A DNA stretch of 48,528 nt from Spirochaetia bacterium (GTDB taxonomy: Bacteria; Spirochaetota; Spirochaetia; CADAEX01). Positions 23,933 through 30,879 of the stretch are shown here, piece after piece (within the stretch, counting starts at the first letter, position 1; every line of letters starts with the position of its first letter). The stretch lies in contig JAGCGL010000059.1 of NCBI GenBank assembly GCA_017649605.1, forward strand, positions 1 to 48,528, written 5' to 3'. A program made the position numbers and the translations under genes. The notes below the pieces were generated by a model. The model was given only the letters and a program-made list of their open reading frames with translations. It ran no database searches and was not told the DNA's origin.

Positions 23933-25231
23933 ATGAGCGAAGAATACTTACATTCGGTAACACTGGATAAAGATCTCTGCAAGGGGTGCACAAACTGCAT
24001 TTCCCACTGTCCTACCGAGGCTATCCGGGTACGCGACGGCAAGGCAATGATCATCTCCAACCGGTGCATCGACTGCGGCCAGTGCATAAGGACCTGTCCT
24101 TCCCACGCCAAGAAGGCGGTGAGCGACCCGCTGGATATGCTCAATAAATACACATTCAAGGTGGCGCTGCCTGCACCAAGCTTCTATGCCCAGTTCAAGA
24201 ATGTTCCTATCGATACAGTCCTGACTGCTCTTAAGAAAATCGGCTTTGATGATGTGTACGAGGTTGCCAGCGCTGCCGAGATCGCATCGATTGCAACAGC
24301 TGAGTTGCTTGAGAAAGTCAAATCTCCGCGCCCCATGATATCATCATCCTGCCCTGCAGTTGTACGGCTTATCCAGGTGCGGTTCCCAAGCCTTATAGAG
24401 CATGTAATCAAGATCCAGACCCCGATGGAGATAGCGGCAAGAATAGTAAAGAACCAGATTTATCCCGACAAGCGGGGACTGGGGGTATTCTTCATCTCTC
24501 CATGTCCTGCAAAAGTGACCAGCGTGAGGGTCCCATTAGGAAACGAGAAATCCGAGGTGGACGGTGTGATTGCCCAGAAGGATATCTACCCGGCACTTCG
24601 CAAAATCATAAAGACTATCGACAAACCGGAACACCTTTCCAAGGCATCCAGCCTGGGAATCAAATGGGGACACAGCGACGGCGAGAGCGAAGCAGTCAAT
24701 TCCAAGAAAAGTATTTCTGTAGATGGCATTGACCATGTAATAAGAGTTCTTGAGCAGATAGAGAGCGAGGACTTCCATCATATCGAGTTCATCGAAGCCA
24801 TGGCATGCCCTGGAGGCTGTGTGGGTGGCACCCTGACAGTGGAGAACCCGTTCATCGCCCGTTCAAGGCTCAAGAGATACAGCATGGCCTGCGAGAACCG
24901 CGGAATCAAGGATTCTGACCAGCTCACCGAATTCGATATCTCATGGACCAAGGAGATCTATTCCCATCCAGTCCTCAAGCTGAGCGAGAATATGTCCGAG
25001 GCTATCAAGATGATGGATGAGATCGAGAAGATCGACTCAGAGCTTCCAGGCCTTGACTGCGGAAGCTGCGGTGCCCCGACATGCCATTCACTGGCCGAGG
25101 ATATTGTCACAGGCAAAGCCCAGAAGACAGACTGCATCTTCATTCTGCGGGATGAGATAAAGAAAGTGGCTGGACAGATGGCAGAGCTTGAGCGGCGTAT
25201 GCCTCAGACACGGAATTTCGAGCAGAAATAA
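23933..25231 (+). CDS. Sensory-type [FeFe]-hydrogenase-like iron-sulfur protein
   Basis: A 432-residue protein. Residues 16-60 carry two [4Fe-4S] motifs (CKGCTNCISHC and CIDCGQCIRTC). The H-cluster domain follows with all four cluster-ligand cysteines: C140 (MISSSCPAVV), C191 (FISPCPAKV), and C292/C296 (MACPGGCVGG). A C-terminal FeS domain, CGSCGAPTC plus a Cys 17 residues on, matches PF04060. The proton-relay cysteine before the first ligand in catalytic enzymes is Ser139 here, and the Met of the MPC motif is Ser. This points to a sensor (HsfB-like group) rather than a hydrogen producer. It sits in the partner-switching operon. Confidence 0.87.
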   Translation: MSEEYLHSVTLDKDLCKGCTNCISHCPTEAIRVRDGKAMIISNRCIDCGQCIRTCPSHAKKAVSDPLDMLNKYTFKVALPAPSFYAQFKNVPIDTVLTALKKIGFDDVYEVASAAEIASIATAELLEKVKSPRPMISSSCPAVVRLIQVRFPSLIEHVIKIQTPMEIAARIVKNQIYPDKRGLGVFFISPCPAKVTSVRVPLGNEKSEVDGVIAQKDIYPALRKIIKTIDKPEHLSKASSLGIKWGHSDGESEAVNSKKSISVDGIDHVIRVLEQIESEDFHHIEFIEAMACPGGCVGGTLTVENPFIARSRLKRYSMACENRGIKDSDQLTEFDISWTKEIYSHPVLKLSENMSEAIKMMDEIEKIDSELPGLDCGSCGAPTCHSLAEDIVTGKAQKTDCIFILRDEIKKVAGQMAELERRMPQTRNFEQK

Positions 25232-25987
25232 TTACTCTGACTCTCTTTTCTTGAATTCCTCGTATGCGATATGGGCTGCATGCTGCTCCGCTGTCTTCTT
25301 GTTCTTGCCCTCGCCGGGGCCGAATTTCTCGTCTTTGATTATTACTTCAACCAGGAAAGTCCTGTCATGATCAGGACCGGTCTTCTTCACCAGCTTGTAC
25401 TTTGGGCAGGTCTTATATGCTTTCTGGACATATTCCTGAAGCAGTGTCTTATAATCCTGCTCGTGCTTGTTCTCCAGCACATTCATTATCTCCGGCACCA
25501 GATAGCTCAAGACAAGATCCTGCACCGGCTTGAACCCAGAGTCCAAGTAGTAGGCCCCAATAATAGCCTCCATGCAGTCGGCCAGAATAGCCTTCTTGGT
25601 GCGGCCTCCGGAATACTCCTCCCCTTTTCCGATAAGGATGAAGTTGTCGATACGGATAGATTTTGCAATCTTGCTCAAAGTGTTTTCGCTGACTACAAAT
25701 GATTTGATCCGGGCCATATCCCCCTCGGCCTTGTCCTTGAGGTGCAGATAGAGATATTCGCTGGTTATGAGCCCCAGCACAGAGTCTCCCAGGAACTCCA
25801 GCTTCTCGTTGTTATCTATATCCTCTGAGCTTTCGTTCACATAGGAGCGGTGGCAGAATGCAAGGTTGAGCAAATCCAGGTTTATGAAATCGAGTCCCAC
25901 CTGGTCTTGAAATAACAAAAGCTCCCTTTTTCTCTTTGAATCGATCCGGGGAGCTTTTACAGCAATTTTCTTCTGAAAATTAAACAC
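25232..25987 (-). CDS. rnc: Ribonuclease III
   Basis: A 251-residue dsRNA endonuclease for rRNA and mRNA processing. The catalytic signature NEKLEFLGDSVLGL is near residue 60, a second acidic cluster ADCMEAIIGAYYLDSG is at about 135, and the dsRNA-binding domain occupies about 178-248. The start is GTG with no Shine-Dalgarno, 8 nt after the acpP stop, so it is probably coupled to acpP. It is tail-to-tail with the hydrogenase gene with no bases between the two stop codons. acpP-rnc order is common in bacteria. Confidence 0.95.
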   Translation of the reverse strand: MFNFQKKIAVKAPRIDSKRKRELLLFQDQVGLDFINLDLLNLAFCHRSYVNESSEDIDNNEKLEFLGDSVLGLITSEYLYLHLKDKAEGDMARIKSFVVSENTLSKIAKSIRIDNFILIGKGEEYSGGRTKKAILADCMEAIIGAYYLDSGFKPVQDLVLSYLVPEIMNVLENKHEQDYKTLLQEYVQKAYKTCPKYKLVKKTGPDHDRTFLVEVIIKDEKFGPGEGKNKKTAEQHAAHIAYEEFKKRESE

Positions 25988-25995
25988 GGAAAAAC

Positions 25996-26232
25996 TTATT
26001 TTGCAACTGATTTAATAAATTCTACAGCGTTACCTACTGTCTCAAATTCGTTGGCTTTCTCGTCTGGAATCTGGATTCCCATCTCCTCCTCAAGGGCATA
26101 GATGAGCTCGTAGGTGTCAAGGCTGTCAGCTCCCAGATCCTGGCGGAAGGAAGCTTCCATTGTAATTTTTTCCTCTTCAATATCAAGCTTTTCAGCGATA
26201 ATTTTCTTTACTTTCTCAAATACTTCGTCCAT
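25996..26232 (-). CDS. acpP: Acyl carrier protein
   Basis: A 78-residue acidic carrier for fatty acid synthesis. The phosphopantetheine attachment site is S37 in [11 protein letters not shown]. The sequence is otherwise standard. The start has AAGGAG 7 nt upstream. It lies between rpmF (10 nt) and rnc, a frequent grouping. Confidence 0.97.
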   Translation of the reverse strand: MDEVFEKVKKIIAEKLDIEEEKITMEASFRQDLGADSLDTYELIYALEEEMGIQIPDEKANEFETVGNAVEFIKSVAK

Positions 26233-26242
26233 GCTGTGCTCC

Positions 26243-26431
26243 TTATGCCATCTCTTCTACGTCAATATACTGTTTGCCTTTGTAGAAACCACATTTTGGA
26301 CAAACCTGATGCCGAGCCACCTTGTTTCCACAGGTTGGACATTCTGTCAAAGCTGGGCTTTCCAGCCGCATGTTTATTGCTTCTCTTCTTCTACTTCTTG
26401 CTTTTGAAGGCTTTCTTTTAGGTACAGCCAT
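26243..26431 (-). CDS. rpmF: 50S ribosomal protein L32
   Basis: A 62-residue L32 beginning [17 protein letters not shown]. It has the zinc-binding form, with CPTCGNK and CPKCGFY. AGAGGT precedes the ATG by about 9 nt. First gene of rpmF-acpP-rnc, with its own promoter just upstream. Confidence 0.96.
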   Translation of the reverse strand: MAVPKRKPSKARSRRREAINMRLESPALTECPTCGNKVARHQVCPKCGFYKGKQYIDVEEMA

Positions 26432-26456
26432 TTCATTTACCTCTTATAATCAAAAA

Positions 26457-26485
26457 ATATTATTTCCATAATAATAATTATGCAA
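26457..26485 (-). promoter_or_regulatory. Promoter of rpmF-acpP-rnc
   Basis: Minus strand: TTGCAT (26485-26480), 17-nt spacer, TAATAT (26462-26457). It gives a leader of about 20 nt with the AGAGGT ribosome site, so this operon is not leaderless. Confidence 0.65.
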
Positions 26486-26516
26486 AATATACTTTAAAGG
26501 AAATGGGGATAGATTG

Positions 26517-27002
26517 TCAAGAACCCTTATTAAATTTTGCCTTGAGGGCTTCCTCCACCAGAGGAGGGACCATTTTCGAGATATTACCGCCGAAATAGGC
26601 CAGATCTTTTATAGCAGACGACTTAAGGAGAGAATACTTGGAATCGGTAGGCATAAAGAGGGTCTCGATCCGATGGTCCAGACCCCGGTTCATAAGGGAG
26701 AGCTCAAACTCGTAGGCAAAGTCGTTGAGGGAGCGGACTCCACGTATGATCAGGAAGGTGTTTATCTTCTTGGCAAAGTCTACTATCAGCTTGTCCCATA
26801 CAGAAATATGGACATTATTATAGTGGGCGGTGAGCTTCTCCATCATATCAAAGCGCTCCTCCACCGAGAACATATATTTTTTCTGAGGATTGACAGAGAT
26901 TACTACCTCCACCTTGCCGAAAAGCTTGGTGGCCCGGTCTATTACATTGAGATGCCCATTGGTGACAGGATCGAAGGATCCTGGGAAAATTACTTTCTGC
27001 AT
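26517..27002 (-). CDS. coaD: Phosphopantetheine adenylyltransferase
   Basis: A 161-residue enzyme for the fourth step of coenzyme A synthesis. The nucleotidyltransferase motifs GSFDPVTNGHLNVIDRA (near the N-terminus) and RGVRSLNDFAYEFELSLMNR, plus KYSLLKSSAIKD, are all present. The start at 27002 is chosen for TAGGAG 6 nt upstream; a longer reading has an unlikely hydrophobic leader encoded by the terminator-like region of the upstream RNA. It follows the probable SRP RNA gene in the same direction. Confidence 0.95.
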   Translation of the reverse strand: MQKVIFPGSFDPVTNGHLNVIDRATKLFGKVEVVISVNPQKKYMFSVEERFDMMEKLTAHYNNVHISVWDKLIVDFAKKINTFLIIRGVRSLNDFAYEFELSLMNRGLDHRIETLFMPTDSKYSLLKSSAIKDLAYFGGNISKMVPPLVEEALKAKFNKGS

Positions 27003-27039
27003 GTTGTCTCCTACAGGGAATATAATATAAAAAAAGAAA

Positions 27040-27132
27040 TAATACAACCAAGCAATAAGGCAACCCCGGCTCGGTGGTCCTGCTCCCTTCGGGCCAGGGA
27101 TACCGACCGGGGTGCCTTTTGCTTGGTTGGCG
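27040..27132 (-). ncRNA. ffs: Probable bacterial small SRP RNA (4.5S)
   Basis: On the minus strand the sequence folds into one rod: a 9-bp base (27121-27129 with 27045-27053), long middle helices rich in G-C (ACCCCGG/CCGGGG and CGGU/ACCG), then the apex. The apex has the SRP domain IV layout: stem UCC/GGA, a 4x4 internal loop CUGG (27097-27094) against AGCA (27084-27081), stem CCC/GGG, and a GAA loop. The usual sequence is CAGG opposite AGCA with a GGAA tetraloop, so two apical differences exist. TATAAT lies 7 nt upstream of the predicted start, and a U run at 27035-27029 follows the rod. Ffh is encoded in this window. Confidence 0.7.
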
Positions 27133-27138
27133 CCATCT

Positions 27139-27144
27139 ATTATA
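27139..27144 (-). promoter_or_regulatory. -10 box of the SRP RNA gene
   Basis: A perfect TATAAT on the minus strand, ending 7 nt before the first base of the predicted RNA rod. No good -35 is seen at 16-18 nt. Confidence 0.6.
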
Positions 27145-27190
27145 ACCTCTGTTATCGAATGAGGTGGGTGGTTAGAAGTCGCACCGCCAG

Positions 27191-27254
27191 TAAACTTTAG
27201 ATTTTTACCACATTAAACTTTAGATTTTTACTACTATAGACTTTTGATTTTAAC
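27191..27254 (+). repeat. Three direct repeats of 18 bp at 23-bp period in the DUF4143 promoter
   Basis: Copies start at 27191, 27214 and 27237. The first two are identical (TAAACTTTAGATTTTTAC); the third is a variant (TAGACTTTTGATTTTAAC). The first six bases of copy 3, TAGACT, act as a -35 box: 17 nt later is TATGAT (27260-27265), then 6 nt to the ATG at 27272. About two helical turns between copies suggests protein binding on one face, possibly by the ATPase or a partner. Confidence 0.8.
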
Positions 27255-27271
27255 CATGTTATGATATATAC

Positions 27272-28447
27272 ATGATTAATCGTATTGCAAAAAAAGCATT
27301 GCTTAGATTATCTGGGCAATTTCCTGTAGTCGGCATAACAGGTCCTAGGCAGAGCGGGAAGACCACCCTTACAAAGGAAACATTTCCGCAAAAACAGTAT
27401 GTCTCGTTTGACGATAAGAACATGAGGGAAATAGCCACATCCAATCCATCCGATTTTCTTAGAGCTTTCCCAGATGGTCTTATTATTGATGAGGCCCAGA
27501 AGGTTCCAGATATTTTTGATGCCATCAAACTTACTGTTGATAAAGAGCAATCACCTCCGGGAAAATTTATTCTTACGGGATCAAGTCAATTCCGATTAAA
27601 GAAGAATATGTCAGACAGCCTTTCAGGAAGAGCCGCTTTCCTGTCACTGCTTCCGTTTGCTATGCAAGAGCTTAAGAATGCAGACCTGCTTCCTGATGAT
27701 CCATATGAATTTATTCTAAAGGGACAATACCCACCTCTCTATGATAAAAACAAACATTTTATTCCAGATGACTGGTTTGAGGCCTACATTGACACATATC
27801 TTTCACGAGATGTCAAAGGAAAAATAAATGATTCAAATATGTCCACATTCAGAAAATTCATTCAGGTCTGTGCTGTATATAGCGGACATATGCTGTCTAT
27901 GGACAGCATTGCAAAAAATGTAGGAATAACAGCTCCTACAGTCAAAAACTGGCTTTCTATCTTGGAACAGTCATATATAATTCATTTTTTGGAACCAGAC
28001 ACAAACAACTTAGGGCATGCCTTAGTTAAAACTCCTAAATTATATTTTATTGACACTGGGTTGCTGTGTCATCTCCTGCGTATGGAATCTACGAAAGACC
28101 TTCTTCTTGACCGCATGAAAGATGCTGTTGTAGAAACCTTTGCCGTGTCTGAACTGTTAAAAGCCAGAAGCAATATAGCAAAAAAGGCAAACATAACTTA
28201 TTTCCGAGACCAGAAAGGTTTTGAAGTAGATATAATAGCCGATTGGAAAAAAACATTTGCCCTAGAAATCAAGAGTTCAGCCGATACAGAAGCCATTATG
28301 TCATCGAACCTGAGAAAATATTTAAAGATGAGACAGGAAACTCAGACAAAAGGATCAATCCTCTACTTGGGAGATATAAGTGCCACAATAAATAATATCG
28401 ATTATGTCAGCTGGAAAGACTGGGGATCATTTTTCAGCAGCAAGTAA
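27272..28447 (+). CDS. AAA ATPase with DUF4143 nuclease-like C-terminal domain
   Basis: A 391-residue protein. The N-terminal AAA_14 domain has Walker A GPRQSGKT (24-31), Walker B GLIIDEAQKVP (about 69-79) and the sensor stretch FILTGSSQF. The middle is a winged-helix region (ITAPTVKNWLSILEQSYIIHFL), and the C-terminal DUF4143 has a PD-(D/E)xK-like motif: FEVDIIADW followed by FALEIKSS. These proteins are widespread in anaerobes and their role is unsettled (mobile element, defence or toxin links have been suggested). No Shine-Dalgarno: leaderless start predicted. The gene looks more AT-rich than the housekeeping genes around it, consistent with transfer. Confidence 0.85.
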   Translation: MINRIAKKALLRLSGQFPVVGITGPRQSGKTTLTKETFPQKQYVSFDDKNMREIATSNPSDFLRAFPDGLIIDEAQKVPDIFDAIKLTVDKEQSPPGKFILTGSSQFRLKKNMSDSLSGRAAFLSLLPFAMQELKNADLLPDDPYEFILKGQYPPLYDKNKHFIPDDWFEAYIDTYLSRDVKGKINDSNMSTFRKFIQVCAVYSGHMLSMDSIAKNVGITAPTVKNWLSILEQSYIIHFLEPDTNNLGHALVKTPKLYFIDTGLLCHLLRMESTKDLLLDRMKDAVVETFAVSELLKARSNIAKKANITYFRDQKGFEVDIIADWKKTFALEIKSSADTEAIMSSNLRKYLKMRQETQTKGSILYLGDISATINNIDYVSWKDWGSFFSSK

Positions 28448-28475
28448 CAAAAGTGCTGGAAATGATAATTAGGCA

Positions 28476-28509
28476 TAAAAACTTGCCCTGCCAGACGGCA
28501 GGGCAAGTT
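28476..28509 (-). terminator. Rho-independent terminator of the repeat lipoprotein gene
   Basis: A perfect 13-bp stem (28480-28492 with 28497-28509) and 4-nt loop. On the minus strand it ends in TTTTT, so it terminates the lipoprotein gene whose stop is 10 nt away. It may also serve the DUF4143 gene on the plus strand. Confidence 0.9.
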
Positions 28510-28519
28510 CATATAGCAA

Positions 28520-30769
28520 CTACTGTTTGCAGACTATGCGGAAACCATAGAAGTTGCCATCATAATGGTAACCATTCTCATAAGTTATTGCGCACCATGA
28601 AGCTGGTGAACCAAAACTTCCTCCGCATAAATAACGCCAGGTAGGACCACCACTATAATATACGTCCCAACACCATTCCCATACATTTCCACTCATATCA
28701 TATAGACCATAACCGTTCGGATTCTTCTGTCCTACTACCTGCAAAGAGTATGTATTCTCTTTATACCAAGCCACATCATCTATTGTGTCGCTTCCAGCAT
28801 ATGTGTATGCCTCACCTCCGCTGGCGGCATACCGCCATTCTTCTACGGTCGGGAGCCGGAATCCACTCTTGGATGTATCCTGTGTCACATCATTTCCGTT
28901 GATGGTATATACTGGTTCAAGCCCAGTAAATGTGCTAAGTGCATTACAGAATGCTAACGCTTCAAACCATCCCACATCCAAAACTGGCAGAGTATCTCCA
29001 ACATAAAGACTTGGATTCTCACCCATTATCGCTGTATAAAGTGCCTGTGTAACCTCGGTGCTAAGCATCTTGAAGGTCTTTCCTGGTATGTTCACCATAT
29101 TATTAAGTGTCCATTTTGCATATACTGTTATATTGCCTGTGACTGTCGTTCCAGCTGTGAATGCATCTCCGGCACCGCCCGGCTGGGTATACCAGCCTCC
29201 GAATGTGAAGCATGTCTTCTCTGGTGCTGTAGGAAGCGAGCCCACTGTGGTGGCAGGACTAACAACTGTCTTGGTTGCCGGACTTACTGGGGTAGTCGCC
29301 CCCTGGTCATTGAAGGTAACAGTGTAAACAAGGTTCCACTTTGCATAGACTGTGATATCGCCTGTGACTGCGGTTTCGGCCGTAAACTCAGTTCCACCGC
29401 CGCCTGCCTGGGTATACCATCCACCGAAGGCAAAGTTTGTCTTCTCCGGCGGTGTAGGAAGCGAGCCTACTGTGGTGGCCGGGCTGTTCACTGTCTTTGT
29501 TGACGGAGTTACGTGAGTTGTTGCGTCCTGATCATCAAAAGTAACTGTGTAGCTGTAATCAACCCAATATGCATAGACTGTTATATTCCCGGTCACAGGT
29601 GTGCTGGCCGTGAACTGTGTGCCGCCTCCGCCTGTCTGGGTGTACCAGCCTGCGAATATCTGACCGTTCTTTGCCGGTGCTGTCGGCAGTGCATCTATTG
29701 TTGTAGCCGGACTGTTCACTGCCTTGCTGTCCGGGCTTACTGGTGTGGTTGCTCCCTGATCATCAAAGGCCACGGTATAGCTGTACTCTTCCCAGTATGC
29801 GTAGACTGTCAGATTAATTGTAAACGGTGTGGTTGCGGTAAACTCTGTACCGGTTCCACCAGTCCCTGTGAACCATCCACCGAAATTGTATCCCGTCTTC
29901 TGCGGCGGTGTCGGTAATGTTCCAACTATGACAGAAGGCGGATTGACTGTCATGCTTGCAGGGCTTGCTGGTGTGGTAGCCCCCTGGCTGTCGAAAGTTA
30001 CAGTATGCGGCTCGTCGGTGTAGCCCGCTATTATCCCAGGATTCGCATTCCACCCCTCTGCGGCCTGATATGCAGCAACTGCCGCAATCGGCACATATAC
30101 TGTGGCGGGACAGCTGCCGAGGAACGCAGGATCAACCTCCCGTGGGATTTCGCTCCTCATCACTATGCTGGTGAGGTTTGTGCATCCGTCGAACGCTCCG
30201 GCCATTATCCATAGCACGCTGGCAGGGACTGTCACATCTGTCAGATTGGTGCACCCTTGGAAGGCGTTATCCCCTATTATGTTCATAGGCTTGCCGTCTA
30301 TAGCAGAAGGTATGTCAAGTGATGACAGCTGCCTGCCCCTAGCTGTGAGCCCCGTTATCTGCAGGAAGTATCCGCTCGGGAGGGCCGGCACACCATAGAG
30401 GGACGGTGACGGCGAGCCCCCGCTCATGAGGAGCACTTCATATATCGCTGCCCACTTGGGGTACAGCACAAGGTCATCCCCCTTGTACTTCGCCCCGGGG
30501 GCATAGTTCTTGCCTGTGCCGTCAGCCTTCGTGTTCCAGCCGTCGAACAGATACCCGGCCTTCGCAAGGTTCCCGGTGTTCTCCCGGATCACAACCTCTT
30601 CCCCGGAGCTGAACTGCCCCTCAGGGCCTGCGCCCGACTCCGCCCCGTTCACATCGTAGTTCACGGTGAAGCCCTCTCCTGCTCCCCCTCCGCCGCCGCC
30701 TCCGCAGCTTGTAGCAAAAAGGATCAAACTTGTTATTAATAGGATAGAGATCGCTGGCCTGAGTCTCAC
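28520..30769 (-). CDS. Surface lipoprotein with InlB-like repeats, LRR and FGE-like domain
   Basis: A 749-residue lipoprotein. The signal peptide ends LILFATSC (lipid Cys22), followed by seven glycines. Next come one Listeria-Bacteroides repeat (about 33-107), a BspA-like leucine-rich region (about 150-230, with IIGDNAFQGCTNLTDVTVP), four more InlB-type repeats in tandem (about 255-555, each ending in VYAYW or VYAKW), and a formylglycine-enzyme-like/sulfatase-modifying domain (about 558-749: FRLPTVEEWRYAASGG, YDMSGNVWEWCWD). It should be surface-exposed and adhesive or sugar-binding. Start: GTG at 30769, with AGGAGG 8 nt upstream; an earlier GTG overlaps that site. The promoter has a nine-G spacer tract. 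Confidence 0.88.
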   Translation of the reverse strand: MRLRPAISILLITSLILFATSCGGGGGGGAGEGFTVNYDVNGAESGAGPEGQFSSGEEVVIRENTGNLAKAGYLFDGWNTKADGTGKNYAPGAKYKGDDLVLYPKWAAIYEVLLMSGGSPSPSLYGVPALPSGYFLQITGLTARGRQLSSLDIPSAIDGKPMNIIGDNAFQGCTNLTDVTVPASVLWIMAGAFDGCTNLTSIVMRSEIPREVDPAFLGSCPATVYVPIAAVAAYQAAEGWNANPGIIAGYTDEPHTVTFDSQGATTPASPASMTVNPPSVIVGTLPTPPQKTGYNFGGWFTGTGGTGTEFTATTPFTINLTVYAYWEEYSYTVAFDDQGATTPVSPDSKAVNSPATTIDALPTAPAKNGQIFAGWYTQTGGGGTQFTASTPVTGNITVYAYWVDYSYTVTFDDQDATTHVTPSTKTVNSPATTVGSLPTPPEKTNFAFGGWYTQAGGGGTEFTAETAVTGDITVYAKWNLVYTVTFNDQGATTPVSPATKTVVSPATTVGSLPTAPEKTCFTFGGWYTQPGGAGDAFTAGTTVTGNITVYAKWTLNNMVNIPGKTFKMLSTEVTQALYTAIMGENPSLYVGDTLPVLDVGWFEALAFCNALSTFTGLEPVYTINGNDVTQDTSKSGFRLPTVEEWRYAASGGEAYTYAGSDTIDDVAWYKENTYSLQVVGQKNPNGYGLYDMSGNVWEWCWDVYYSGGPTWRYLCGGSFGSPASWCAITYENGYHYDGNFYGFRIVCKQ
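29105..30007 (-). repeat. Tandem array of four InlB-type repeat units within the lipoprotein gene
   Basis: Four consecutive units of about 225-230 nt encode the repeats that begin Y/H-TV-x-F-DxQ-x-ATT and end VYAYW/VYAKW. Long identical stretches between units, especially around GSLPTPPEK and GGWYTQ, make copy-number change by recombination likely. Confidence 0.8.
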
Positions 30770-30804
30770 GGCAGACACCTCCTGAAGATAGGGTTTCTAC
30801 CGTA

Positions 30805-30834
30805 AGTCTACCCCCCCCCATGCCGATTTGTCAA
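30805..30834 (-). promoter_or_regulatory. Promoter with nine-G spacer tract (possible phase-variable switch)
   Basis: Minus strand: TTGACA (30834-30829), an 18-nt spacer, and TAGACT (30810-30805). The spacer ends in nine consecutive G (30819-30811) directly before the -10. Loss of one G would give the optimal 17-nt spacing; gain would move it to 19. The gene start is about 36 nt downstream. Confidence 0.75.
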
Positions 30835-30879
30835 GAAAAAACTCAGTATAGTACTATTAATAAAGCAGGCTCAAAAGTA

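Noticed and set aside
29105-30007. Repeated units considered as a CRISPR or tandem non-coding array
   Set aside because: The units are about 225-230 nt, in frame, and encode InlB-type protein repeats.
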